A stretch of DNA of 64,000 bases from Streptomyces sp. Mut1 (GCF_030719295.1 NZ_CP120997.1:4289501-4353500), one strand, 5' to 3'. Shown: positions 1 through 8,926, counted from the first letter of the stretch. Made by a program: numbers and translations. Notes: generated from the sequence alone by a model not told the origin.

Positions 1-378
1 CGGCACATCGCGGCGCGCGGCTGGACCATGCCGGACGGCACGTCGAGCCGGATCTACCTGCTCCGGTTCAGCTCGTCCGAGGACGCCGACGCGTTCCGCG
101 ACGAGCGCTACATCGGGGCGTCGTCGCCGGGCGACGGGGTGCCCGGCGCGCAGTTCCTGGAGCTCGACGAGAGCTGGCGGGGCGGCGGCAAGGTGGAGAA
201 CACCGCGTCGTACGTCTTCAACGAGCCGAAGCCGTTCGGTGCCGAGCAGATGCGGATCGGCTACGTCGTCGCGGGCGACACGGTCGCCGTGGTCGTCCAG
301 TCCCGTAAGGGCGCCGGCGGCACGGCCCGCATCCCGTTCCACCAGACGGTGATCCTCCAGAACCAGCTCCTGGGCTGA
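1..378 (+). CDS. C-terminal part of an unidentified protein (5' end outside window)
   Basis: The frame is open from base 1 and ends in TGA at 376-378, so only the last 125 codons are present. The visible part is a soluble alpha/beta-looking segment with no membrane helix: an IYLLRF strand, then YVFNEP and a GYVVAGDTVAVVVQS strand, ending LQNQLLG. This may be the tail of a Streptomyces secreted or lipoprotein-type hypothetical, but the diagnostic N-terminus is missing and I do not recognise the family. A hairpin 32 bp downstream ends the unit. The ATG at 28 is internal and not a convincing start. Confidence 0.75.
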   Translation, partial: RHIAARGWTMPDGTSSRIYLLRFSSSEDADAFRDERYIGASSPGDGVPGAQFLELDESWRGGGKVENTASYVFNEPKPFGAEQMRIGYVVAGDTVAVVVQSRKGAGGTARIPFHQTVILQNQLLG

Positions 379-409
379 GCCGCCCCGCGGGACGCCCCGG
401 ACCGGCGAC

Positions 410-441
410 ACCGGGCCCCACCCATTAGGCTGGGGCCCGGT
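410..441 (+). terminator. Factor-independent-type hairpin after the first gene
   Basis: A perfect 11-bp stem (ACCGGGCCCCA with TGGGGCCCGGT) surrounds a 10-nt loop, 32 bp after the stop at 378. There is no clear U tract, which is common in Streptomyces terminators. Confidence 0.7.
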
Positions 442-489
442 CCTGTACTGCCCTGTACTGCCGCCATACCGCTCGTTCGAGGAGCCCCC

Positions 490-591
490 GTGCTTGAGGC
501 ATTCTTCTCCGCCCTGCTGGTCCTGGTCTGCGTCGGCGTTCTCGCCTTCGCCGGTGTGACCGTGAAGAAGCTGTACCAGGGTCAGCGCTGA
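490..591 (+). CDS. 33-residue single-pass membrane peptide
   Basis: A GTG-initiated 33-codon gene preceded by GAGG six nt upstream. It encodes VLEAFFSALLVLVCVGVLAF followed by a short basic tail (KKLYQGQR). Residues 4-23 form one hydrophobic helix, so the peptide is most likely membrane-inserted with a short cytoplasmic Lys/Arg end. It sits 57 bp before the nitrobindin-like gene on the same strand and could share its transcript. As I recall, a small membrane protein in this position is conserved in streptomycetes; no function is known to me. Confidence 0.7.
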   Translation: MLEAFFSALLVLVCVGVLAFAGVTVKKLYQGQR

Positions 592-648
592 CCACCTCCC
601 CGTTCCCGGCGTCCCCGCCTCCCGCCTCACAGATCGACTGAGCCGCTC

Positions 649-1221
649 ATGATCGAGATCCCGTCCGACCTCCACCCGGACCTCGTCCCGCTGGCCTTCC
701 TCCTGGGCAACTGGGTGGGCGCGGGGGTGTCCGACTTCCCCGGTGCCGAGAAGTGCAACTTCGGCCAGGAGGTCACCTTCAGCCACGACGGCCGGGACTT
801 CCTGGAGTACACCTCGCGGTCCTGGGTGCTCGACGCCGAGGGCGGCAAGGTCAGCCCCCTGGAGACCGAGACCGGGTACTGGCGCATCGACAAGGACCGC
901 AAGGTCGAGGTCGTCATGGCCCGCGACCAGGGCGTCATCGAGATCTGGTACGGCGAGCTGGCCGACAAGAAGCCGCAGATCGACCTGGTCACCGACGCGG
1001 TGGCCCGGACCGCGGCCTCCGGCCCGTACAGCGGTGGCAAGCGGCTCTACGGCTATGTGAACAGCGACCTCATGTGGGTCGGCGAGAAGGCGACGCCCGA
1101 GGTCGAGCTGCGGCCGTACATGTCGGCGCACCTGAAGAAGACCGTCACGCCCGAGGAGGTCGAGGCGATGGCCAAGAGCCTCGGCGACCTGCCCGACGAC
1201 GGCATCGCCTTCTTCAAGTAG
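649..1221 (+). CDS. Nitrobindin / FABP-like heme-binding beta-barrel protein
   Basis: 190 residues, the usual size of actinobacterial nitrobindin-like (DUF1794, THAP4-type) proteins. The family signature GxWxGxG appears as GNWVGAG at residues 20-26, and His161 near the C-terminus (MSAHLKK) is in the place of the proximal heme ligand. Family members fold as a ten-strand barrel that binds ferric heme and can interact with NO or peroxynitrite; the physiological role in Streptomyces is inferred only. It is followed by nur 112 bp downstream. The ATG at 649 gives an N-terminus matching the family. Confidence 0.85.
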   Translation: MIEIPSDLHPDLVPLAFLLGNWVGAGVSDFPGAEKCNFGQEVTFSHDGRDFLEYTSRSWVLDAEGGKVSPLETETGYWRIDKDRKVEVVMARDQGVIEIWYGELADKKPQIDLVTDAVARTAASGPYSGGKRLYGYVNSDLMWVGEKATPEVELRPYMSAHLKKTVTPEEVEAMAKSLGDLPDDGIAFFK

Positions 1222-1333
1222 GCGCGCCTTCCGCACGTTCAAGCAGGCACGCCTTCGTCAAGCAGGCACTGCCCGAAGCGGTGGTCCCCGCTTTCCCGGA
1301 GCAGTCGTTCCGCCCGGATCTACACTGGGGGCT

Positions 1334-1813
1334 GTGGTGAGCACCGACTGGAAGACCGACCTCCGCCGGCGTGGCTACCGGCTGACGCCGCAGCGCCAGC
1401 TCGTCCTGGAAGCCGTCGACACGCTGGAACACGCGACGCCCGACGACATCCTCTCCGAGGTGCGCCGGACCGCGTCCGGCGTGAACATCTCCACCGTCTA
1501 CCGGACCCTGGAGCTCCTGGAGGAGCTGGAGCTGGTCAGCCACGCCCATCTGGGCCACGGCGCCCCGACGTACCACCTGGCCGACCGGCACCACCACATC
1601 CACCTGGTCTGCCGGGACTGCGCCGACGTCATCGAGGCCGACGTCGGTGTGGTCGAGGAGTTCACGGCGAAGCTGCGCGGGGCGTTCGGGTTCGAAACGG
1701 ACATGAAGCACTTCGCGATCTTCGGCCGCTGCGCCGGCTGCGCGGCGAAGGCGGCGGACGGGCCGGGCACCGCGGGGCCGTCCGGAGACCCCGCACCGGC
1801 CGCCGGGGCCTGA
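1334..1813 (+). CDS. nur: Fur-family nickel-responsive regulator Nur
   Basis: 159-residue Fur-family repressor: winged-helix DNA-binding part at about 1-80 (RLTPQRQLVLEAVD, STVYRTLELLEELELV), then a dimerisation/metal part. Counting from the first GTG, His33, His86, His88 and His90, and His70, His72 and His126 occupy the positions I recall for the M-site and Ni-site of S. coelicolor Nur (SCO4180). Cysteine pairs CRDC (93-96) and CAGC (133-136) are also present. Nur controls nickel uptake and the choice between Ni- and Fe-superoxide dismutase. TACACT ends 7 nt before the start, suggesting a leaderless mRNA. A second GTG at 1337 is an alternative start. Confidence 0.9.
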   Translation: MVSTDWKTDLRRRGYRLTPQRQLVLEAVDTLEHATPDDILSEVRRTASGVNISTVYRTLELLEELELVSHAHLGHGAPTYHLADRHHHIHLVCRDCADVIEADVGVVEEFTAKLRGAFGFETDMKHFAIFGRCAGCAAKAADGPGTAGPSGDPAPAAGA

Positions 1814-1833
1814 ACCAGTCGTACGCTGGTCGC

Positions 1834-2799
1834 ATGAAGAGCCCCCTGCTGTCCCAGCCCGGCGCCGTCCCCGCCGAGGGCCGCGACGAAGGCGTCGCCG
1901 CGCACTACGGCGACCTGTTCCGCGAGCAGCGCGCCCTCGCCGACGGATCGGGTCTGGTCGACCTGTCGCACCGCGGCGTCGTCACCGTCACCGGCGGCGA
2001 CCGGCTGGCCTGGCTGCACCTCCTGATCACCCAGCACGTGACCGAACTCGCCCCCGGGCAGGCCACCGAGGCCCTGATCCTCAGCGCGAACGGCCACATC
2101 GAGCACGCCATGTACCTCGTTGACGACGGCGAGACGGTGTGGATGCACGTCGAGCCGGGTACGCAGGGCGAACTGATCGCCTATCTGGAGTCGATGAAGT
2201 TCTTCTACCGGGTGGAGGTCGCCGACCGCACCGAGGACTACGCGGTGGTGTACCTGCCGGCCGGCTCCATCGCCGAGGTGCCCGAAGGGGCCGTCGTACG
2301 CGAGACGGCGTACGGCCGCGACCTGTTCCTCCCGCGCGCCGGCCTGGAGGCGTACGCGGCCGGGCACGGCCCGCTCGCCGGGGTCCTGGCCCATGAGGCG
2401 CTGCGCGTGGAGGGCCACCGGCCGAGGGTCGGCTTCGAGACCGACCACCGCACCATCCCGCACGAGCTGGGCTGGATCGGCACCGCCGTCCACCTCCAGA
2501 AGGGCTGCTACCGGGGCCAGGAGACCGTCGCCCGGGTCCACAACCTGGGCAAGCCGCCCCGCCGCCTGGTCTTCCTCCACCTGGACGGCAGCGAGGTCCA
2601 TCTGCCCGGCCACGGCACCCCCGTCCGGCTGGCGGCCGACGGCGCCGAGGGCCGCCAGCTGGGCTTCGTCACCACCTCCGCCCGCCACCACGAACTGGGC
2701 CCGATCGCCCTGGCCCTGGTGAAGCGGAACGTGGCCGTCGACGCGGAGCTGCTGGCCGGGGACACGGCGGCGGCCCAGGAGACGGTCGTCGAGCCTTAG
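1834..2799 (+). CDS. ygfZ: YgfZ/GcvT-domain folate-binding protein
   Basis: 321 residues of the YgfZ (IbaG/COG0354) branch of the aminomethyltransferase fold. The hallmark K-G-C-Y-x-G-Q-E motif is at residues 223-230 with the invariant Cys225. Family members bind tetrahydrofolate and help assemble or repair Fe-S clusters in enzymes such as radical-SAM proteins; they are not glycine cleavage enzymes. TACGCT (1822-1827) ends 6 nt before the ATG, so a leaderless transcript separate from nur is likely. The gene converges on dtd with only 22 bp between stops. Confidence 0.85.
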   Translation: MKSPLLSQPGAVPAEGRDEGVAAHYGDLFREQRALADGSGLVDLSHRGVVTVTGGDRLAWLHLLITQHVTELAPGQATEALILSANGHIEHAMYLVDDGETVWMHVEPGTQGELIAYLESMKFFYRVEVADRTEDYAVVYLPAGSIAEVPEGAVVRETAYGRDLFLPRAGLEAYAAGHGPLAGVLAHEALRVEGHRPRVGFETDHRTIPHELGWIGTAVHLQKGCYRGQETVARVHNLGKPPRRLVFLHLDGSEVHLPGHGTPVRLAADGAEGRQLGFVTTSARHHELGPIALALVKRNVAVDAELLAGDTAAAQETVVEP

Positions 2800-2821
2800 G
2801 GCCTGTCCGCCGGGCCGGGGT

Positions 2822-3271
2822 TCAGACCTCGACGATGACGGTGAACGGGCCGTGATTCGTGAGCGAGACGCGCATGTCCGCCCCGAACCGGCCCGTCTCC
2901 ACCGTCGCCCCGAGCGCCCGCAGCCGCGCCACCACCTCGTCCACCAGCGGCTCGGCGACCTCGCCGGGCGCCGCGGCGTTCCAGGTGGGCCGGCGGCCCT
3001 TCCGGGCGTCCCCGTAGAGAGTGAACTGCGAAATCACCAGAAGCGGCGCATTCACATCGGAGCAGGACTTCTCGCCCTCCAGGATGCGGACCGACCAGAG
3101 CTTGCGGGCGAGCTGCGCCGCCTTCTCCGGGGTGTCCTCGTGGGTCACTCCCACCAGCACACACAGGCCCTCGCCGACTATTTCACCGACGACGGACGAG
3201 CCCCCGCCGTCGCCCGCGGCGTCCCGTACCGAGACGCTCGCGCCATCCACCCTCTGTACCACTGCACGCAT
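2822..3271 (-). CDS. dtd: D-aminoacyl-tRNA deacylase
   Basis: 149 residues, the full family length. It begins [15 protein letters not shown] and carries the active-site SQFTL motif at 81-85 and the C-terminal Gly-cisPro region [14 protein letters not shown] removes D-amino acids, and mischarged glycine, from tRNAs. TAGGTT lies 7 nt upstream of the ATG on this strand, indicating a leaderless transcript. The frame stays open well upstream to 4549, but that extension is antisense to rsiG and has no family similarity, so the internal ATG at 3271 is the start. Divergent from rsiG. Confidence 0.95.
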   Translation of the reverse strand: MRAVVQRVDGASVSVRDAAGDGGGSSVVGEIVGEGLCVLVGVTHEDTPEKAAQLARKLWSVRILEGEKSCSDVNAPLLVISQFTLYGDARKGRRPTWNAAAPGEVAEPLVDEVVARLRALGATVETGRFGADMRVSLTNHGPFTVIVEV

Positions 3272-3388
3272 ACAGACCAACCTATCTTGGGCTGAACGGG
3301 TACAGAGCATCTCCACAAGGACCCTCGGGGTGGCACCATGCTCGGGAGGCGGTGCGCCGACGCACCGGTCGAGGGGATGGACACAAGC

Positions 3389-4027
3389 ATGAGCACCCAT
3401 GGAACCGGGCAGTCCCCGGGCGCAGTGCCGGTCGCGCGCCCCGGCGTCAGCAGCAACACCGGTACGGGCAGCGGTACGAGTACCAGCACCATGCGCCCGC
3501 CCGTGCAGCGGACCGGTCAGGGCGGTGACGAGGGCGACGGCGGCGGGCCCCGGACCGAACTGGGCGCCCTGAGACTGCCGGAGCTGCGCGCGCTGCGCCG
3601 CGACGCCCAGCGCGACGAGGCCGACCTCAGCTATGTGCGGCGGCTCGTCCAGGGGCGGATCGACATCCTGCGGGCCGAGCTGTCCCGGCGCCGGGACCCG
3701 GAGTCGCCGGTGGTGGACCGGCTGTCGGAGATCCTCGCCGACGCCCCGTCGCCGCACCGCTCGTCCGCACGGCACGTCACGCTGTCCGTGCCGCGCAGCG
3801 CCGAGTACCGCAAGCTGGCCGCCGAGACGCTCGCCGAGGTCGAACTCTCCGACCTCGACGCCCGGACGGACGAAGAGCTGCACACCGCGATGGGGCGCCT
3901 GGTCCGCTACGAACAGCAGGTCTCCCGCCGCCGGCACCGGCTCCAGCGCACGGCCGACGGTTGCGGCGCGGAGATCGCCCGCAGGTACCGTGACGGGGAA
4001 GCACAAGTAGACGACCTGCTCACCTGA
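3389..4027 (+). CDS. rsiG: c-di-GMP-dependent anti-sigma factor RsiG (antagonist of sigma-WhiG)
   Basis: About 212 residues: a disordered Gly/Ser/Thr-rich N-terminus, then two long charged helices. Both helices carry the RsiG signature E(x)3S(x)2R(x)3Q(x)3D without mismatch: [16 protein letters not shown] in the first and [16 protein letters not shown] in the second. In S. venezuelae these motifs bind a c-di-GMP dimer, which lets RsiG hold sigma-WhiG and block sporulation genes. The ATG at 3389 is preceded by GAGGGG at good spacing; in-frame ATGs at 3377 and 3338 are less likely. A diguanylate cyclase, cdgB, lies at the other end of the window. Confidence 0.9.
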   Translation: MSTHGTGQSPGAVPVARPGVSSNTGTGSGTSTSTMRPPVQRTGQGGDEGDGGGPRTELGALRLPELRALRRDAQRDEADLSYVRRLVQGRIDILRAELSRRRDPESPVVDRLSEILADAPSPHRSSARHVTLSVPRSAEYRKLAAETLAEVELSDLDARTDEELHTAMGRLVRYEQQVSRRRHRLQRTADGCGAEIARRYRDGEAQVDDLLT

Positions 4028-4073
4028 GGCGATCCTTCCGGGGGCGGGTCCCGTCCGTCCCCGGAAGGCCACC

Positions 4074-5060
4074 ATGACCTCCAGCGCAGCCCGCACCCCC
4101 GCCATATCCGACCCGGCCCCCGGCCTGCCCGTGCTGGCCGAGGTCGTACGGTCCGGATTCGTGGAGGGCCACCACCGGGGCTCACTGGTGGTGCTCGCCG
4201 CCGACGGCAGCGTGGAGCTGGCCCTGGGCGACCCGGCGGCGCCGGTCTTCCCGCGCTCCTCCAACAAGCCGATGCAGGCCGCGGCCGTGCTGCGGGCAGG
4301 GCTCGACCTGTCCGGCGAGCGGCTGGCGCTGGCCGCCGCGAGCCACTCCGGCGAGGGTTTCCACCTCGATCTCGTACGCAAGATGCTCGCCGAGCACGGA
4401 CTGTCGCCGGACGACCTCCGGACCCCGCCGGACCTGCCCCTGGACCCGGTGGAGGCCGAGACGTATCTCGCCGCCGGGCACGTCCGCGAGCGCCTCACGA
4501 TGAACTGCTCCGGCAAGCACGCGGCGATGCTCGCGGCCTGCGCCCGCAACGGCTGGGACCTGCCCGGCTACCTCGACCCCGGCCACCCCCTCCAGCAGCT
4601 GGTCCACCAGGTCGTCGAGGAGGCCGCGGGCGAACCGGTCGCGGCCGTCGGCACCGACGGCTGCGGAGCGCCGCTGATGGCCATTTCGCTGGTGGGCCTC
4701 GCGCGGGCGTTCCGTACGTTCGTCACGGCACGGGAGGGCACCGCCGAGCGCCGGGTGGCGGACGCGATGCGCGCGCACCCGGAGTACGTGGCGGGCACGC
4801 GGCGCCCCGACACCTGGCTGATGCGCGAGGTGCCCGGCACCCTCTCCAAGATGGGCGCGGAGGCCGTCCAGGCGGTCGCCCTGGCGGACGGCAGGGCCCT
4901 CGCCTTCAAGATCGACGACGGCTCCACCCGGGCGCTGCGCCCGGTGCTGGGCCGCGCGCTGGGGCTGCTGGGGGTCGATGCCCCGGTGGTCTCGCGGATC
5001 GGCCGGGCGCCGCTGACGGGCGGCGCGGTGGAGGTGGGGGAGATCAGGGCGGCGTTCTGA
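4074..5060 (+). CDS. Asparaginase (PF06089-type, L-asparaginase II family)
   Basis: 328 residues, full length for the actinobacterial and rhizobial asparaginase family that is unrelated to E. coli AnsA/AnsB. Recognisable segments are [17 protein letters not shown] near residue 60, [20 protein letters not shown] near 143, [20 protein letters not shown] and the C-terminal [10 protein letters not shown] block. The enzyme hydrolyses L-asparagine to aspartate and ammonia and lacks a signal peptide, so it is cytoplasmic. It lies 46 bp after rsiG. Substrate preference cannot be read from the sequence. Confidence 0.85.
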   Translation: MTSSAARTPAISDPAPGLPVLAEVVRSGFVEGHHRGSLVVLAADGSVELALGDPAAPVFPRSSNKPMQAAAVLRAGLDLSGERLALAAASHSGEGFHLDLVRKMLAEHGLSPDDLRTPPDLPLDPVEAETYLAAGHVRERLTMNCSGKHAAMLAACARNGWDLPGYLDPGHPLQQLVHQVVEEAAGEPVAAVGTDGCGAPLMAISLVGLARAFRTFVTAREGTAERRVADAMRAHPEYVAGTRRPDTWLMREVPGTLSKMGAEAVQAVALADGRALAFKIDDGSTRALRPVLGRALGLLGVDAPVVSRIGRAPLTGGAVEVGEIRAAF

Positions 5061-5151
5061 GGCCCCTGGCCGCGAAGGCCGTGCTCTTCCCGGCCGTACG
5101 GCCGTCAAAACCATGCGACAGCGCCCGGCACGCTCTCCTAGCGTGGGCCGC

Positions 5152-6405
5152 ATGACCGCCCTGGATATCCGTACCGTCACCCCGTCCGAGTTCCCCGACT
5201 GGCTGCGCGCCCTGAACACCGGCTTCCTGAGGCCGCCCACCCCGTCGGACGAGGAGGTGGCCGGGCGCCTGTCGTACATGGACCTGTCCCGCGTCCAGGG
5301 GGTGTTCGACGCGGGGCGGTGCGTCGCGACGTTCCGCTCGTTCGCCCAGGAGCTGACGGTCGTCGGCGGCGCGACGGTGCCCACGGACGCGGTCACCAAC
5401 GTCACCGTCTCGCCCACCCACCGCAGGCGCGGGCTGCTCTCCCGGATGATGGCCGCCGACCTGGCGGCGGCGAAGGAGCGCGGCGACGTGGCGGCGACGC
5501 TGATAGCCGCCGAGTATCCGATCTACGGGCGGTACGGATTCGGCCCGGCGGCCGGGACCACCGAGTGGGAGATCGACGTCCACCGCACCGGCCTCGACCC
5601 GCACCGCCGGGTCCCGGAGGCCGGTGACGGCGGCCGGATCGACCTGGTGGACGGCGCCGAGATCCGCGAGCTGGGCCCCGCCCTGCACGACCGGCTGCGG
5701 GCCCGGCAGCACGGCGTGGTGAGCCGCGACCCACGCTGGTGGGAGCTGCTCACGGGACAGTCGCTCTTCCCCGACGACCCCTGGACCGAACCTTTCTACG
5801 CCCTCTATCGGGGCCCCGACGGGACGGTCGACGGGATGCTCGCCTACCGAGCCGACGCGAACTGGAGCGACGCCAAGCAGCCGCTGAACCGGGCGACCGT
5901 GCGCAGCCTGATCGCCACGACCCCGGCGGCCGAACGGGCGCTGTGGCACTTCCTGTGCTCGGTGGACTGGATCGCCACGATCCGCACCGGGCCCCGCCCC
6001 GCCGACGACCTCCTCCCGCTGCTGCTCCCGGACCCGCGAGCGGCGCGCGTCGTGACGCAGGCGGACTTCCTGTGGGCGCGCGTCCTGGACGTCGTACGCG
6101 CCCTGGAGGCCCGCACCTACGCGGTGCCCGGCTCCCTGGTCCTGGAGGTCCACGACGGGTCGGGCCTCGCGGCCGGCCGCTTCCACCTGGACGCCTCGCC
6201 GAGCGGTGCCACCTGTGTCCCGACGACGCGTTCGGCCGACCTGGCGATGGACGTACGGGAACTGGGCACGCTCTGGCTCGGCGACGAGTCGGTCTCCCGG
6301 CTGGTGGCGCTCGGCCGCGTCGAGGAATCGGTCCCGGGCGCGGCGGCGGCAGCGGACGCGGTGTTCCGGACGGCGCGGCGGCCCTGGTGCCCGGACGTCT
6401 TCTGA
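5152..6405 (+). CDS. Eis-like GNAT N-acetyltransferase
   Basis: 417 residues in the Eis layout: an N-terminal GNAT domain with acetyl-CoA loop ([15 protein letters not shown]), a second degenerate GNAT domain and a C-terminal SCP2-like domain. [10 protein letters not shown] supplies the Tyr used as general acid, and the chain ends in CPDVF, whose terminal carboxylate is the base in mycobacterial Eis. Eis enzymes acetylate amines including aminoglycosides and peptides; the substrate here is unknown. TAGCGT ends 7 nt before ATG 5152, so this start with a leaderless mRNA is preferred to the ATG at 5113. Confidence 0.85.
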   Translation: MTALDIRTVTPSEFPDWLRALNTGFLRPPTPSDEEVAGRLSYMDLSRVQGVFDAGRCVATFRSFAQELTVVGGATVPTDAVTNVTVSPTHRRRGLLSRMMAADLAAAKERGDVAATLIAAEYPIYGRYGFGPAAGTTEWEIDVHRTGLDPHRRVPEAGDGGRIDLVDGAEIRELGPALHDRLRARQHGVVSRDPRWWELLTGQSLFPDDPWTEPFYALYRGPDGTVDGMLAYRADANWSDAKQPLNRATVRSLIATTPAAERALWHFLCSVDWIATIRTGPRPADDLLPLLLPDPRAARVVTQADFLWARVLDVVRALEARTYAVPGSLVLEVHDGSGLAAGRFHLDASPSGATCVPTTRSADLAMDVRELGTLWLGDESVSRLVALGRVEESVPGAAAAADAVFRTARRPWCPDVF

Positions 6406-6429
6406 GCCGGCCACCGGACCGGCGGAGGG

Positions 6430-6445
6430 CTCAAGTCCGGTTGAG
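6430..6445. promoter_or_regulatory. CTCAA-N6-TTGAG dyad before the TetR gene
   Basis: Five-bp arms around GTCCGG, directly followed by GTCAAGG. TACGCT at 6456-6461 looks like the -10 box for a leaderless transcript starting at ATG 6470, which places the dyad over the -35 region. The 12-nt string at 6441-6452 recurs exactly at 55240-55251 in front of an oxidoreductase gene. Confidence 0.4.
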
Positions 6446-6469
6446 GTCAAGGGCGTACGCTTCATGGTC

Positions 6470-7168
6470 ATGAGCGCAGAGAAGGCCAGGTCGGGCGTGG
6501 CGGACGGGGGTGCGGCCGACGGGCCGCCCGCCCCGATGAGCCTGCGGGAGCGGAAGAAGCAGCTGACGTACCAGGCGGTCTCCGACGCCGCGATCACCCT
6601 GTTCCTGGAGCGCGGCTTCGACAAGGTGTCGGTGGCGGAGATCGCGGCGGCGGCCGACATCTCCAAACCGACGCTCTTCCGGTACTTCCCGGCCAAGGAG
6701 GACTTGGCCCTGCTCCGGTTCGCCGACCACGAGGACGAGGCCGCGCGGGTGGTCGCCGCCCGCGCGGAAGGCGAATCGCCCCTGGACGCGCTGCGGCGCC
6801 ACTTCCAGGACGGCCTGGAGCGCCGGGACCCGATCACCGGTCTGTGCGACGCGCCGGAGGTGCTGGCGTACCACGCGCTGCTGTACGGCACCCCCGCCCT
6901 GGTGGCCCGCCTCTTCGCCTACCTGAGCCGCTCGGAGGACGCGCTCGCCCGCGCCCTGGGCGGCCGCGCGACGGACCGGCTGGCCGCGGGCCAGATCGTC
7001 GCGGTCCAGCGCGTCCTGGCCTCGGAGAACTGGCGGCGCGTCAGCGAGGGCGGCCGGGCGGACGAACTGTACGCGGAGGCGGTCGAGGCGGCGGAACGGG
7101 GCTTCGCCCAACTGCGGTCGGGCCTGGAGGGTTCGGGACCGGCGGGCGGGGTGGACGCGGAGGGTTAG
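6470..7168 (+). CDS. TetR/AcrR-family transcriptional regulator
   Basis: 232 residues. A flexible tail of about 23 residues precedes a canonical TetR helix-turn-helix (AITLFLERGFDKVSVAEIAAAADISKPTLFRYFPAKEDL); the all-alpha ligand domain follows. It starts with MSLRERKKQ-type residues common in acyl-group or resistance regulators (an AcrR or MftR-like subtype). It lies 64 bp after the Eis-like gene, which it may control, and has no divergent partner. The ATG at 6470 suits a leaderless transcript from TACGCT; an in-frame ATG at 6464 is the alternative. Confidence 0.8.
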   Translation: MSAEKARSGVADGGAADGPPAPMSLRERKKQLTYQAVSDAAITLFLERGFDKVSVAEIAAAADISKPTLFRYFPAKEDLALLRFADHEDEAARVVAARAEGESPLDALRRHFQDGLERRDPITGLCDAPEVLAYHALLYGTPALVARLFAYLSRSEDALARALGGRATDRLAAGQIVAVQRVLASENWRRVSEGGRADELYAEAVEAAERGFAQLRSGLEGSGPAGGVDAEG

Positions 7169-7175
7169 GGCCTGT

Positions 7176-7290
7176 CCGGCGGGGAAGGCGGGCGCGGCTG
7201 GCGTGGAGGGTCGGGCGGGTTCGGTGGGTTCGGCGGGGGCCCGGCGGGGAAGGCGGGCGCGGGGGATGCGGAGGGTCGGGCGGGTTCGGC
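7176..7290. repeat. Imperfect 65-bp tandem repeat, about 1.8 copies
   Basis: The 20-mer starting CCGGCGGGGAAGG at 7176 recurs exactly 65 bp later at 7241, and GGAGGGTCGGGCGGGTTCGG at 7205 recurs at 7270. It fills most of the 214-bp gap between the TetR gene and the DUF4037 gene. It is G-rich on the + strand (non-coding), with no clear promoter. Confidence 0.7.
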
Positions 7291-7382
7291 GGGGGCCAGG
7301 TGGGGAAAGCGGGCAGGCGGCGAGGCGGGGCGCGGGCGTAATCCGGTGGCCGGGAGGCCCGCAGACCCCGCAGGGTGGCGGT

Positions 7383-8501
7383 ATGGCGTCCCACCGCGAA
7401 CCGTCCTTCCTGCCCGGCATCGAGCTCTCCCGTGTCCTGTACGAGGATGCGGTGCGGCCCCTCCTCGACGAGTGCTTCCCCGGTCTGCCGTACGCCGCCG
7501 CGCGGCTCGGTCCCGGTTCCGAGGTGCTGGGCTTCGACACCGCGCGCTCGGCCGACCACGACTGGGGCCCGCGCCTGGACCTCTTCTTCGCCCCGGCCGA
7601 CGCGGCGGCGCACGGCGAGGAGATCCGGCGGCTGCTGGCGGACCGGCTGCCCAAGGAGATCCGCGGCTGGCCCACGCACTTCGGCCCCGCCGACGACCCG
7701 CTCGACCCGGCCGCGCACATGGCGGCGACCGAGGGGCCCGTGGACCATCGCGTCCTCATCCACGACCTCACGGCGTGGCTGACCGCGGAGGCGGGGTTCG
7801 ACGCCTCCGCCGCCGGACCGTCCGCCCGGGACTGGCTCGCGATCCCGCAGCAGAAGCTGGCCGGGATCACCGCCGGCGCCGTCCACCACGACGGGCCCGG
7901 TCTCCTCAGCACCGCGCGCCGCCGCCTGGCCCGCTACCCCGAACAGGTCTGGCGCCACGTCCTGGCCTGCCAGTGGCAGCGGATCTCCCAGGAGGAGGCG
8001 TTCGTCGGCCGCTGCGCCGAGACCGGCGACGCGCTCGGCTCCGCCGTCGTCGCGGCCCGGCTGGTCCGCGACCTGATGCGCCTGAGCCTGCTCATGGAAC
8101 GGCGTTACGTCCCGTACACGAAGTGGCTGGGCAGTGCGTTCGCCCGCCTGGACACGGCCGGGGCGCTGATGCCGGCCCTGCTCGGCGCGCTGGCCGCGAC
8201 GGAGTATCCGGAACGGGAACGGCACCTGTGCGCCGCGTACGAGGCGGTCGCGAACCGCCAGAACGCCCTGGGCCTCATCGACCCGGTGGACCCCACGCCC
8301 CGTCCGTACCACAGCCGCCCCTACCTGGTCCTGCACGCGGAACGCTTCGCCCGCCCCCTCGCCGCGTCCGTCACGGACCCGGAGCTGCGGGGTCTGCCGC
8401 TGACCGGGACGGTGGACCAGTGGGCGGACAGCACGGACGTGCTGATGGGCCGGGACGCGGGGGCGCTGCGGGCGGCGACTGCGGCGGTGAGCGGTTTCTG
8501 A
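7383..8501 (+). CDS. DUF4037 domain protein (nucleotidyltransferase-fold)
   Basis: 372 residues. The N-terminal half has the look of a minimal nucleotidyltransferase: DTARSADHDWGPRLDLFFAP near residues 52-71 places acidic residues where NTase metal ligands sit. The C-terminal DUF4037 part contains QQKLAGITAGAVHHDG and a long helical region. Proteins of this type are predicted nucleotidyltransferases or immunity-type factors; no substrate is known to me. The ATG follows GGTGGCGGT and the frame further upstream is low-complexity repeat, so 7383 is chosen. Confidence 0.75.
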   Translation: MASHREPSFLPGIELSRVLYEDAVRPLLDECFPGLPYAAARLGPGSEVLGFDTARSADHDWGPRLDLFFAPADAAAHGEEIRRLLADRLPKEIRGWPTHFGPADDPLDPAAHMAATEGPVDHRVLIHDLTAWLTAEAGFDASAAGPSARDWLAIPQQKLAGITAGAVHHDGPGLLSTARRRLARYPEQVWRHVLACQWQRISQEEAFVGRCAETGDALGSAVVAARLVRDLMRLSLLMERRYVPYTKWLGSAFARLDTAGALMPALLGALAATEYPERERHLCAAYEAVANRQNALGLIDPVDPTPRPYHSRPYLVLHAERFARPLAASVTDPELRGLPLTGTVDQWADSTDVLMGRDAGALRAATAAVSGF

Positions 8502-8514
8502 ACGACTCGTGAGC

Positions 8515-8588
8515 GGTTCCTGCCCGGTTCCTGCCCGGCTCCTGACTGGTTCTTTGAGCCGATGTCAGCCGATGCCGGCCGATGTCAG
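8515..8588. repeat. Two adjacent short tandem-repeat blocks between convergent genes
   Basis: Block 1 is four 11-bp units (GGTTCCTGCCC twice, then GGCTCCTGACT and GGTTCTTTGAG) at 8515-8558. Block 2 is three 10-bp units (CCGATGTCAG, CCGATGCCGG, CCGATGTCAG) at 8559-8588, running into the stop codon of the next gene. Together they make up nearly all of the 83-bp convergent intergenic space. Confidence 0.75.
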
Positions 8589-8917
8589 CCGCTGTGCCGC
8601 CACCATCGGACGAACGCGTTGCGGTGCCGCCGGGAGCCACGGGCGCCGGTCGCGTGCGTCCGGTCGCGCCGGTCGTACACCGGCCGCCACGGGTCGTCGG
8701 GCGAGGCCATCGGAGCCTTCCGGTCCGCCTGCGCCCGGATCTCGTAGTACGACTCGTGGGCCGTCGCCCGGAACGCCTCGTCGTACGAGGCCATCGCGGC
8801 CTGCATCGCCGCCCCGGCGGCCCCGCGCCGACGCACGGATACGGCCACCCAGCCGAGGAATCCCATGACGGTCGCGAGGACGCCCACGCAGACGAGAAGC
8901 GGCAGGAACTGGTCCAT
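8585..8917 (-). CDS. Small single-pass membrane protein of unknown function
   Basis: 110 residues. Residues 5-27 (LPLLVCVGVLATVMGFLGWVAVS) form one transmembrane helix, followed by RRR on the cytoplasmic side. The remainder is soluble and charged, rich in Arg and Tyr (ESYYEIRAQADRKAP), and ends RNAFVRWWRHSG. I do not recognise the family. TAGGCT ends 6 nt upstream of the ATG, predicting a leaderless mRNA. It lies downstream of the HTH gene by 9 bp on the same strand, so read-through from that gene is also possible. Confidence 0.65.
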   Translation of the reverse strand: MDQFLPLLVCVGVLATVMGFLGWVAVSVRRRGAAGAAMQAAMASYDEAFRATAHESYYEIRAQADRKAPMASPDDPWRPVYDRRDRTHATGARGSRRHRNAFVRWWRHSG

Positions 8918-8926
8918 GGGCCGAGC

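Noticed and set aside
3272..4549. Upstream extension of the dtd frame
   Set aside because: It is antisense to rsiG and the asparaginase gene and has no relation to the DTD family. The natural N-terminus MRAVVQRV starts at 3271.
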